A DNA stretch of 46,381 bases from an uncultured Bacteroidota bacterium (GTDB taxonomy: Bacteria; Bacteroidota; Bacteroidia; Bacteroidales; P3): NCBI GenBank assembly GCA_902784865.1, contig CACZWL010000018.1, forward strand, positions 1 through 46,381. The letters are read 5' to 3'. Under the pieces are notes generated by a model, which saw nothing but the letters and a program-made list of their open reading frames with translations, made no database searches and had not been told where the DNA came from. This document shows, in pieces, positions 1 to 6,706 of the stretch. Every line of letters begins with the position of its first letter. Position 1 is the first letter of the stretch. A program made the translations under genes and the position numbers.

Positions 1-1
1 G

Positions 2-181
2 GAGGGCGGCGAGGCCTGCTCGGTGGAGCTGGTCGACATGCACGGCCGCACCGTCATGCAGCGCCGCGCCGAGGGCGGCTCCGTGGTGCTCGACCTGGCA
101 GGCCTGCCCCCGGCAGTCTACACGCTGCGCGCACTGACGGCGCGCGGCGCAGCCACGCGCCGCCTCGTGGTAGCCCGATAA
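2..181 (+). CDS. 3' end of a secreted protein: T9SS type A-like C-terminal sorting domain (partial)
   Basis: The reading frame is open from the left edge and ends with TAA at 179-181, so only about 59 C-terminal residues are visible. They have the layout of a type IX secretion C-terminal sorting domain: a strand with VDMHGRTVMQ, a hydrophobic strand ending in LDLAGLPPAVYTL, and a last strand RRLVVAR. In that family the domain directs outer-membrane export and is cleaved on the cell surface. It is almost identical to the end of the gene finishing at 2980, with about ten base differences, so the two are paralogues or recent duplicates. The upstream part lies outside the window, so the passenger domain is unknown. 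Confidence 0.7.
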   Translation, partial: EGGEACSVELVDMHGRTVMQRRAEGGSVVLDLAGLPPAVYTLRALTARGAATRRLVVAR

Positions 182-212
182 CCCCCTTCCCCCCCGAAAA
201 ACAGCAAAAAAC

Positions 213-290
213 GACACCACTGCAGGGCGCTGACTATCAGCGCCCTGCAGTGCCTTGCTTCTGCCCCTCTTCTGCCCTGGCTGGTGGTTG
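213..290 (+). repeat. Interspersed TTCTGCC element, copy A
   Basis: This is one of seven copies of an intergenic element: a CTGACTATCAG half-palindrome, a spacer, then CTTCTGCCCCTCTTCTGCCC at 258-277. In this copy the palindrome has grown into the 16-bp hairpin. It lies between the stop at 181 and the promoter at about 363. Confidence 0.8.
218..252 (+). terminator. Perfect 16-bp hairpin downstream of the sorting-domain gene
   Basis: Arms 218-233 and 237-252 are exact reverse complements around the loop CTA. A pyrimidine-rich tract follows instead of a clean T run, so intrinsic termination is plausible but unproven. The same hairpin at 3018-3052 carries a compensatory pair change. Confidence 0.5.
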
Positions 291-362
291 GCAAAAATCC
301 CATGGTGCACTGCCATATTGGCTTTTTTTTCTCCAATCCGTCTTTATGTCAATTTTTTTTCA

Positions 363-370
363 TATCTTTG
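363..370 (+). promoter_or_regulatory. Bacteroidetes -7 element TATCTTTG
   Basis: TATCTTTG matches TAnnTTTG and lies 33 bp before the ATG at 403. The -33 box is poor, with TTTA at about 343-346. Confidence 0.55.
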
Positions 371-402
371 CACTTGAATTATTAACTTAAAACCACTACT
401 CA

Positions 403-1788
403 ATGGAAAAGAAAAGACTCGTTTTGACGGCCTTACTGGCTCTGGCATCCATCGTGCCCTCTGCTGCACAGTATAATTACACCTCTGCAGAGGTGGATGG
501 AAGCTCCCATCTCAACAGCAATGGACCTGCTTTTGTTCGCAAATGGAACTCGCGGTATTCTGTTAGCGTATCAGGTAACAGGATTTGCATACTTTCACAC
601 TCGCAGTTCCTTCAAACTCCAACATCTACAGGCCCCTCATTCCCCATCGCCTACTACGACCTGCCTTCTGCAATCACCCCTTATGACGTGCAAATTCTCG
701 ACGATTCTCTTTTCTTCTGCGGACAATACTCTAATGCTGGACAGAAAAACGCCGTGATTGGGTGCATTCCACTGACCACAAGACCAAACACCACTACTAC
801 CGGGCTTTTCTACCGGCAAGTTCCCGCTTTGCTTAGCTTTAACAAAATGGTTCTTAAGCGCATATCTGGCAGACTATATGTTGCTGGTTTCGGTACAGAA
901 ATAATCAACAATGTTAATAGGGATCTTATATTTCAAATCGAGAACCTCCACTCCCCAAACATACTCCTAAAGCGAATGGTTATTGACATCGAAGACCTTG
1001 CCGATGGTATCGTTTTATATGGAAATGGACAAGCGTACTTTATGGGACGAACCCAAACCCCAAATGGCTCTACTATATGGATGCGCAACAGCCATGTAGC
1101 AGGAATCACCGTCCCGAACTCGTCCATCTACACAAAATACACCTTTTCCCCTGGCGGTTATGACGTCAACTCTCCCTTGGTCCCTGTTGCTGTTGACGAA
1201 CAGACGCTTGCCCTTGCCTATGTAGGGCAGAGTTCTAATGGACAATCGTGCGCAAGAATACGCGTATTCAATGTGGGCAGCAGGACAAATACCTCTTCTT
1301 ACGAATTTGCTCTTTTGGACAAATACTACCCTTTGCAAGCTACCGTACAGCATGGGCCAACGAACACCGTAACGCTGTTGCAGAGTTACACCAACCCTAT
1401 GGGAATCCCTTGCACTGACATGTATTCAATCGTCCTCAATATCACAACGCCATCAATACCAATAGTCAAGACAACATTTAGCAACAAGACATTCAATGCT
1501 ATCGACGAAACGTTCTGCCTTACCGGCAGTCATTCCTCTGCAACACTCTTCTCAGGGGACTCATGGTACCTTATCAACAATATCGCCACCCAGTCTCTCC
1601 CACATACTCCAGGACACATACCCTCATATTGCCACCAAAGAGCCACTCATTCTGCACAGAATATCAGCAACTTGACAACCTCTTCAGCATATAATCCATT
1701 TCCAACGTTTTCCCTTCCTATGGGAATAACTAATACTTCGGCAAACACCTATCAAGCAACCCTTACCAATACTTGTTTTGCCCTTTAA
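403..1788 (+). CDS. Secreted hypothetical protein, AT-rich
   Basis: A 461-residue protein with a clear signal peptide: MEKKR, then a hydrophobic stretch ending ASIVPSAAQ at about residue 23. I do not recognise the family. The mature part is rich in Ser, Thr, Asn and aromatic residues and looks like a beta-rich surface or periplasmic protein; no catalytic motif is evident. The C-terminus (TLTNTCFAL) lacks the sorting-domain pattern seen in the neighbours. Base composition is much more AT-rich than the flanking cassettes, and codon use differs from the rest of the window. It ends 11 bp before the next start at 1800, so the two are probably co-transcribed. Its position between two copies of a GC-rich direct repeat suggests that it came with a duplication or insertion. 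Confidence 0.8.
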   Translation: MEKKRLVLTALLALASIVPSAAQYNYTSAEVDGSSHLNSNGPAFVRKWNSRYSVSVSGNRICILSHSQFLQTPTSTGPSFPIAYYDLPSAITPYDVQILDDSLFFCGQYSNAGQKNAVIGCIPLTTRPNTTTTGLFYRQVPALLSFNKMVLKRISGRLYVAGFGTEIINNVNRDLIFQIENLHSPNILLKRMVIDIEDLADGIVLYGNGQAYFMGRTQTPNGSTIWMRNSHVAGITVPNSSIYTKYTFSPGGYDVNSPLVPVAVDEQTLALAYVGQSSNGQSCARIRVFNVGSRTNTSSYEFALLDKYYPLQATVQHGPTNTVTLLQSYTNPMGIPCTDMYSIVLNITTPSIPIVKTTFSNKTFNAIDETFCLTGSHSSATLFSGDSWYLINNIATQSLPHTPGHIPSYCHQRATHSAQNISNLTTSSAYNPFPTFSLPMGITNTSANTYQATLTNTCFAL

Positions 1789-1799
1789 CAGACACACAT

Positions 1800-2980
1800 A
1801 TGAAGAAGACACTATCCGCTATCGCATTGCTAATCTTCGCCGTGCAGGCCTTCGGTCAGGACACCGTAAAATACAGGGACCCGTGGTACATGTTCACAGG
1901 AAACTATCCAGACGAATTCTATCCTGAAAGTATTGGCGGTGCAAGCCACTTCTATTGCAACAGGGTGGTTCAAGAGTATGTTGCGCCTCCAGGCGAGGGC
2001 TCATTAATCTATGGCGTCGCCGTGACCCTGTATGACAGCATTCCCCTGGCGGACACTATGCCCTACACCGTAGGAATATTCCGCAAGGTCAGGTACTTGA
2101 CTTTCTACCATGGACCTGACTATACAATAAGAAACGCTCAATTTGCGCAACTTGACTCGGCTGGACTTGACGCGACAATCAAATCGTGCCGTTTCCGCTA
2201 TGTTCGCAACAGCAACGACGAAGGGATTGCGTTCTGCTACGAATTCTACTTCAACCGCCCTGTGCGGGTTTCAGACACTTTCTATGTGGGGATTAATACC
2301 ATAAGAGATCTCCCCGTCTATCCTAACCCCGGCTGGGGCGGAATGTCTTATGGACGCGACGCGACATGTGCACAGACCTGGTGGATGGGGGACCACTGCG
2401 ATTCTTTGACTAACATCGGAGACGGCATTCGAGACGGGGGATTCGCGTGGGGTGGAGTGTTCCCCATCGTGAAGTACCGCTGCCCGGCGCCCAAGGAGGG
2501 CATGCCCGGAGCGGCTGGCGACGACTGGGTTGAGCTGCTCTTCGACGACGACGGCAGGACATGGTGGACACCAACGCAGGCATACGCACCACGCAGCCCG
2601 GCAACAGCCTCGTGGCCACAGGCCTGGAACCCGGCAGGCAATACTGGTACCGCGTGCGCCGCAGCTGCACGCTGGTGACCGACAGCACGACCATCGTCTC
2701 GTGGAGCCCCTGGAGCCGGGGCTTCCTGCTGCCGCCACACACGCTGGGCGTGAGCCAGGCCGAGGCGGCACCGGCCAGCACGGTGGCCGAGGTGACGGTG
2801 GAGGGCGGCGAGGCCTGCTCGCTGGAGCTAGTCGACGTGCACGGCCGCACCGTCATGCAGCGCCGCGCCGAGGGCGGCTCCGTGGTGCTCGACCTGGCAG
2901 GCCTGCCCCCGGCCGTCTACACGCTGCGCGCACTGACGGCGCATGGCTGCGCCACGCGCCGCCTGGTGGTAGCCCGATAA
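1800..2980 (+). pseudogene. Secreted protein with FnIII-like region and T9SS sorting domain, broken by a frameshift
   Basis: ATG at 1800 starts a signal peptide (MKKTLSAIALLIFAVQAFGQ) and an AT-rich N-terminal region of about 230 residues. The frame then continues into an unlikely Pro/Ala/Trp-rich tail ending at 2678. The plausible continuation is in another frame, open from about 2558 (ATG at 2561) to TAA at 2980: a fibronectin-III-like stretch (VATGLEPGRQYWYRVRR, WSPWSRGF) followed by the sorting domain. The switch falls near 2541-2561 within GACGACGACGGCAGGACATG and corresponds to loss of one base or gain of two. The first half is AT-rich and the second very GC-rich, with a boundary near 2480. 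It may be a true pseudogene, an assembly error or, less likely, a recoded gene. Confidence 0.75.
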
Positions 2981-3012
2981 TCCTCCTTCCCCCCCGAAAA
3001 ACAGCAAAAAAC

Positions 3013-3090
3013 GACACCACAGCAGGGCGCTGACTATCAGCGCCCTGCTGTGCCTTGCTTCTGCCCCTCTTCTGCCCTGGCTGGTGGTGG
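3013..3090 (+). repeat. Interspersed TTCTGCC element, copy B
   Basis: CTTCTGCCCCTCTTCTGCCC lies at 3058-3077, preceded by CTGACTATCAG. It sits in the 123-bp gap between convergent genes ending at 2980 and 3104, and overlaps direct repeat copy 2. Confidence 0.8.
3018..3052 (+). terminator. Perfect 16-bp hairpin, second copy, with a compensatory change
   Basis: Arms 3018-3033 and 3037-3052 pair exactly around CTA. Compared with 218-252, the fourth base of the left arm is A instead of T, and its partner in the right arm is T instead of A, so pairing is kept. It lies between convergent genes and may stop transcription from 2980. Confidence 0.5.
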
Positions 3091-3103
3091 GGAGGACAGC
3101 GGG

Positions 3104-4348
3104 TCAGGGTGCGAGGACGGTGGAGACGGCGAGGAGCCGGTCGGCGCGGTCGGAGGGGGTACGCTGGTAGAGGCGCAGGGTGTAGCGGTTGGGGGCCTGC
3201 CGGTGGTCGCCTTCGAGGCGTGTGGTCTGCCCCTGGGCGGCGCCTGCGGGGAGGAAGAGGAGCTGGTAGGAGTAGTAGCCCTGCTTGAGGAGCAGGCGCT
3301 TGGTGTAGGCGCGGTAGGCGGGGTTGTATTCCATACGCGAGAGGGAGTCGAGGCGCCAGTCGGTGAGGTCGCCGACGATGTGGACGGAGCCGTCGAGGAA
3401 GGGCTGCTGCATGGGGAGGGAGAAGTTGACCCAGAGGTATTCGGCTTCGAGGGTGGGGTTGGCGCGGTCGAAGGCGTTGACTTTCATGCCGCCGTTGAGG
3501 GCCGTCTCGTGGATGAAGACGCTGCGTGAGCGGTCTTCTTCGGGGCGCAGGATGGCGAAGATGTCGCCGCCGAGGTGCTCGATGCGGGCGATGTTGTAGA
3601 TGGGAGTGCGTATGTTGGCGGCGTCGAAGAAGCGGAAGATGTTTCCAGCCGGGAAGATGTTGCAAGGGCGGTGCCTGAAGGCCAGTCGTCCGCGGTCGTA
3701 GCCCGAGAACTGCAGGGTGGCGAGGTTGTCGGTGCGGCGGTTCTGCTGAGCGGTGAGGGTGAGGTAGATGGGGTTGAGCTGGAGGCCGCGGGGGTCGACG
3801 AGTGCGTCGACTTCCTGCCGTGCGTCGATGTCGGCGCCGTCGAATGGGCGGTCGATCAGGGCGCCGAGGCCGACGGCCTGCTCGGCGACACAGAAGCGGC
3901 GCGTGAAGAGGATGCTATCGGGGTTGCCGTCGAGGAAGACGGTGAGGAGGTAGTTGCCGGAGTGGGTGAACTCGGCGTAGGGTTCGGGTATGCGCTGGGA
4001 GTAGTGGACGTAGGGGCGCAGCGTGGTGAAAGAGAATTCATAGGCGTCGAGGTCTGCCTCGGGGAAGCCGGACATGAAGTCGAAGGCCTCGAGGCTGTCG
4101 GGGCGCCAGTCGGCGGAGCAGTGGCGGATGGAGTAGCGCAGGGGCAGCGGCTGGTCGGCCAGGAGGTCGAAGGTGAGGAGGAGCCGGTCGGCCGACCCCA
4201 TGGCGATGAGAGGCTGGTCGAGGGGGCTGCCGACGGTGTGGAAGGCGACGGTGCGGACGTCGGGGTGGATGACGACATCGGCGGCCTGCTGCGCCCCGGC
4301 GGTGCAGAGGGCGGTGAATGTCAGCAAGATGGAGAGTATACGTCGCAT
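3104..4348 (-). CDS. Type IX secretion system plug protein (DUF5103 family)
   Basis: A 414-residue protein with a signal peptide (MRRILSILLTFTALCTAGAQ). The sequence follows the DUF5103 family: an N-terminal beta domain with RYSIRHCSADWRPDSL and DFMSGFPEADLDAYEFS, then HYSQRIPEPYAEFTHSGNY, and a C-terminal domain with VHIVGDLTDWRLDSLSRMEY and an LEGDHRQAPN segment. In Flavobacterium this family is the Plug that closes the periplasmic side of the SprA/Sov translocon. It fits the T9SS substrate just upstream in the window. It is the last gene of the minus-strand group hutI - ABC ATPase - plug, 13 bp after the ATPase stop. Family assignment is firm; the exact role in this organism is inferred. 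Confidence 0.85.
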   Translation of the reverse strand: MRRILSILLTFTALCTAGAQQAADVVIHPDVRTVAFHTVGSPLDQPLIAMGSADRLLLTFDLLADQPLPLRYSIRHCSADWRPDSLEAFDFMSGFPEADLDAYEFSFTTLRPYVHYSQRIPEPYAEFTHSGNYLLTVFLDGNPDSILFTRRFCVAEQAVGLGALIDRPFDGADIDARQEVDALVDPRGLQLNPIYLTLTAQQNRRTDNLATLQFSGYDRGRLAFRHRPCNIFPAGNIFRFFDAANIRTPIYNIARIEHLGGDIFAILRPEEDRSRSVFIHETALNGGMKVNAFDRANPTLEAEYLWVNFSLPMQQPFLDGSVHIVGDLTDWRLDSLSRMEYNPAYRAYTKRLLLKQGYYSYQLLFLPAGAAQGQTTRLEGDHRQAPNRYTLRLYQRTPSDRADRLLAVSTVLAP

Positions 4349-4361
4349 AGGGTTGCTGGTG

Positions 4362-5018
4362 TTACTGCTCGGAGCTGCGGCCGTCGCGTATGGTGATGCG
4401 TCGGTCGGCCATGTCGGCGAGTTCGGGGTTGTGGGTGACGATGACGAAGGTCTGGCGGAGCTGGTCGCGGAGGGAGAAGAAGAGCTGGTGGAGTTCGCGT
4501 GCGTGTGCGGTGTCGAGGTTGCCGCTGGGCTCGTCGGCGAGGACGGCCATGGGGCGGTTGACGAGGGCTCGTGCTACGGCTACGCGCTGCTGCTCGCCGC
4601 CGCTGAGGGCCGCGGGCTTGTGGGCGGCGCGGTTGTCGACGCGCAGGAGGGCTAGCAGTTCCATGGCGCGCTCCTTGGCCTCGGCCATGGGGGTGCCGCC
4701 GATGAGGGCCGGGATGCATACGTTCTCGAGGGCCGAGAACTCGGGCAGCAGGTGGTGGGCCTGGAAGACGAAGCCGATGCGCTCGTTGCGGAAGCGGGCG
4801 AGGTCTTTCTCGCGGAGGGCCGACACCTCGGTGTCGGCGTAGCGGAGCGAGCCGCTGTCGGGGCGGTCGAGGGTGCCGAGGATTTGCAGCAGGGTGGTCT
4901 TGCCGGCCCCCGAGGGGCCGACGATGGAGACGACCTCGCCCTGGCCGATGGTCAGCGAGATGTCGCGCAACACGTGTAGCGAGCCGTAGCTCTTATTGAG
5001 GTTTTCGGCGGTGATCAT
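4362..5018 (-). CDS. LolD-like ABC transporter ATP-binding protein
   Basis: A 218-residue ABC ATPase of the MacB/LolD/FtsE class. It shows Walker [10 protein letters not shown] (about residues 34-42), a Q-loop in [19 protein letters not shown], signature [10 protein letters not shown], Walker [13 protein letters not shown] and the H-loop in VIVTHNPEL. LolD homologues energise lipoprotein release from the inner membrane, but no LolC/E-like permease is present here, so the substrate cannot be fixed. It lies between hutI and the plug gene on the same strand; the spacer to hutI is filled by the 9-bp CTAG array. Confidence 0.85.
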   Translation of the reverse strand: MITAENLNKSYGSLHVLRDISLTIGQGEVVSIVGPSGAGKTTLLQILGTLDRPDSGSLRYADTEVSALREKDLARFRNERIGFVFQAHHLLPEFSALENVCIPALIGGTPMAEAKERAMELLALLRVDNRAAHKPAALSGGEQQRVAVARALVNRPMAVLADEPSGNLDTAHARELHQLFFSLRDQLRQTFVIVTHNPELADMADRRITIRDGRSSEQ

Positions 5019-5036
5019 GGGTTCTTCTTTTTTTTG

Positions 5037-5094
5037 CTAGAGATTCTAGATTTTCTAGAAATTCTAGAGATTCTAGAAATTCTAGCTATTCTAG
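5037..5094. repeat. Phased CTAG array, 7 copies at exactly 9 bp
   Basis: CTAG occurs at 5037, 5046, 5055, 5064, 5073, 5082 and 5091 with no deviation from a 9-bp period. The unit is about CTAGAAATT, mostly reading TTCTAGAA around each palindrome. It fills nearly the whole gap between hutI and the ABC ATPase gene, and its last CTAG contains the hutI stop codon. Confidence 0.95.
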
Positions 5095-6341
5095 ATTTCC
5101 TGGCCGTTGATAAACGCGCGTTCGACCTTGTTCTCGCCGTAGGCGTAGGGCATGTAGGCGTAGGAGGGCATAGGCTTGGAGATGAAGAAGTTGGCGCGTT
5201 TTCCGACGGCAATGGTGCCCAGTTCGTGGCTGACGCCCATGGCGTAGGCGGTGTTGAGGGTGGTGGCGTTGAGGGCTTCCTCGGGCGTGAGGCGGTAGCG
5301 GATGCAGGCCATGGAGAGGATGAGCTGCATGTTGAAGGAGGGCGAGGTGCCGGGGTTGTAGTCGGAAGCCATGGCCACGGGGAGTCCGGCCTCGATCATC
5401 TGGCGTGCCGGCGAGAGGGGCAGTCCCAGGAAGAAGGCGCATCCGGGGAGGATGGTGGGCATGGTGTCGGAGCCTTTCAGGCACTCGATTTCGGCATCGC
5501 CCATCTGCTCGAGGTGGTCGACCGAGATGGCGCCGTATTTCACGCCCACCTGCACGCCGCCGGAGACGGCCATCTCGTTGGCGTGGATCTTGGGGCGGAG
5601 GCCGCGCTTGATGCCGGCCTCGAGGATGCGCTCGGTGTCGGCGACGGTGAAGAAGCCCTGGTCGCAGAAGACGTCAATGAAGTCGGCCAGCCCTTCGTCG
5701 GCCACGCATGGCAGCATGTCGTTGATAACCAGGTCGACATAGTCCTCCTGGCGGCCGCGGTACTCCATCGGGATGCCGTGGGCGCCGAGGAAGTTGGACT
5801 TGATGGTCATGGGCGAGTTCTCCTTCAGGCGGCGGATGACGCGGAGGAGCTTCAGCTCGCTCTCGGTGGTGAGGCCGTAGCCGCTCTTGATTTCGATGGC
5901 GCCGGTGCCGAGGCGCATGGCCTCGTCGAGGCGCTGCCGGGCCATGTCGTAGAGCTCGTCCTCGGAGGCCGCGGCCGTGGCCTTGGCGGAGTTGAGGATG
6001 CCGCCGCCGCGCTTGGCAATTTCCTCGTAGGAGAGGCCGCGGATTTTGTCGACGAACTCGGTCTCGCGCGAGTTGGCGTAGACCAGGTGGGTGTGCGAGT
6101 CGCAGAACGAGGGGAAGACCATGCGGCCGGTGGCGTCGACTTCCTTGTCCACTTTCCACTTCCCGCTTTCTGCTTTCCACCCGCTCATCGGGCCGAAAGC
6201 CTTGATCGTGCCGTCCTCGACGAGGAGGTAGGCGTCCTTGACGGTCTCCACCTGCGCCATTTCCTTGCCCTGGGTGCGCAGCTTCGGCTGGCCGGTCTCT
6301 ACCTGCACCAGTTCCTTGATATTCTTGATAAGTGTCTGCAT
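5091..6341 (-). CDS. hutI: Imidazolonepropionase
   Basis: Hydrolyses 4-imidazolone-5-propanoate to N-formimino-L-glutamate, the third step of histidine degradation, in the cytoplasm. The 416-residue protein has the amidohydrolase metal motif SHTH (H83, H85), the substrate region NSRETEF, EIKSGYGL, FLGAHGIP, the later metal His in KIHANEM and the metal Asp in MASDYNPGTSP. I chose the ATG at 6341 because the longer frame runs through the promoter. An odd insertion, residues about 54-69 (WKAESGKWKVDKE), is encoded by a 7-bp tandem array just before the conserved VDATGRMVFPSFCDSHTH region. No other hut gene is in the window. It is the first gene of the minus-strand group. Confidence 0.95.
   Translation of the reverse strand: MQTLIKNIKELVQVETGQPKLRTQGKEMAQVETVKDAYLLVEDGTIKAFGPMSGWKAESGKWKVDKEVDATGRMVFPSFCDSHTHLVYANSRETEFVDKIRGLSYEEIAKRGGGILNSAKATAAASEDELYDMARQRLDEAMRLGTGAIEIKSGYGLTTESELKLLRVIRRLKENSPMTIKSNFLGAHGIPMEYRGRQEDYVDLVINDMLPCVADEGLADFIDVFCDQGFFTVADTERILEAGIKRGLRPKIHANEMAVSGGVQVGVKYGAISVDHLEQMGDAEIECLKGSDTMPTILPGCAFFLGLPLSPARQMIEAGLPVAMASDYNPGTSPSFNMQLILSMACIRYRLTPEEALNATTLNTAYAMGVSHELGTIAVGKRANFFISKPMPSYAYMPYAYGENKVERAFINGQEI
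6143..6177 (-). repeat. In-frame 7-bp tandem array inside hutI
   Basis: Read on the minus strand: GAAAGCA, GAAAGCG, GGAAGTG, GAAAGTG, GACAAGG, five consecutive 7-bp units. It encodes a Trp/Lys/Glu-rich loop that interrupts the N-terminal domain of HutI before the metal-binding HxH. Confidence 0.75.
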
Positions 6342-6362
6342 TTCTTTACTACAATTTTGCTG

Positions 6363-6393
6363 CAAAGATACGACAATTATTTCACATGGCAAA
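6363..6393 (-). promoter_or_regulatory. Promoter of hutI
   Basis: On the minus strand TTTG (6393-6390) precedes TATCTTTG (6370-6363) by 19 bp, the Bacteroidetes -33/-7 pattern. It lies 21 bp before the ATG at 6341. Confidence 0.8.
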
Positions 6394-6499
6394 ATTTATC
6401 TTGCGGGGCCGGCCGGAGGCGGGGACGGGAGGGGTGGCCGAGGGGCGGTGAAAGGGGACGAAAAAAGGGACCAAAACCCGGAAAAAGGGGCTAAAATGG

Positions 6500-6580
6500 C
6501 ACGGACGCAGCAGGCTGGTTACCAGGGCATTGCAATGGGTTGGTTCTGCCTTGGTTCTGCCCTGGTAGGCGAGTGGCAGG
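6500..6580 (+). repeat. Interspersed TTCTGCC element, copy C
   Basis: GCTGGTTACCAG near 6515 is followed by GGTTCTGCCTTGGTTCTGCC at 6542-6561, the most diverged copy. It lies in the 365-bp gap between divergent genes (hutI start 6341, nucleotidyltransferase start 6707). The rest of the gap holds the hutI promoter, a G-rich stretch and a -7 element at 6647-6654. Confidence 0.7.
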
Positions 6581-6646
6581 AGGGGGCCTGGGGGGCGGCA
6601 CGCGCTTTTTGTGCGGGCAGGGTGCCGATATGTCGAGATAATTGCG

Positions 6647-6654
6647 TAACTTTG
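6647..6654 (+). promoter_or_regulatory. -7 element TAACTTTG before the nucleotidyltransferase gene
   Basis: TAACTTTG matches TAnnTTTG, 52 bp before ATG 6707. No convincing -33 box is visible. Confidence 0.45.
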
Positions 6655-6706
6655 CAGGTGCGATTACGTCAGCAACAAACATTGTAACAAACAGAAAAAC
6701 AGAAAG

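Larger units (their letters stand above)
1..290 (+). repeat. Direct repeat copy 1 (sorting-domain cassette plus hairpin)
   Basis: Bases 1-290 match 2800-3090 at about 95 percent, with an offset of 2799 bp that becomes 2800 after a one-base indel just past the stop codon. The repeat covers the sorting-domain coding sequence, a C-rich spacer, a 16-bp perfect hairpin and the double TTCTGCC motif. Similarity stops at about 290, where this copy runs into an AT-rich promoter region. It may begin left of the window. Confidence 0.9.
2800..3090 (+). repeat. Direct repeat copy 2 (sorting-domain cassette plus hairpin)
   Basis: This is the second copy of the 1-290 repeat. It contains the last 60 codons of the frameshifted gene, the hairpin and the TTCTGCC element. 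Similarity ends at about 3090, close to the 3' end of the convergent plug gene. Confidence 0.9.

Noticed and set aside
2541-2561. Programmed ribosomal frameshift
   Set aside because: No slippery heptamer, Shine-Dalgarno-like stimulator or downstream hairpin is seen; a mutation or sequencing error is simpler.
5037-5094. CRISPR array
   Set aside because: Units are 9 bp without unique spacers, and no cas gene is in the window.
5034-6494. 486-codon plus-strand frame starting in the CTAG array
   Set aside because: Antisense of hutI; the LEILEILEIL start is only the translated 9-bp array.
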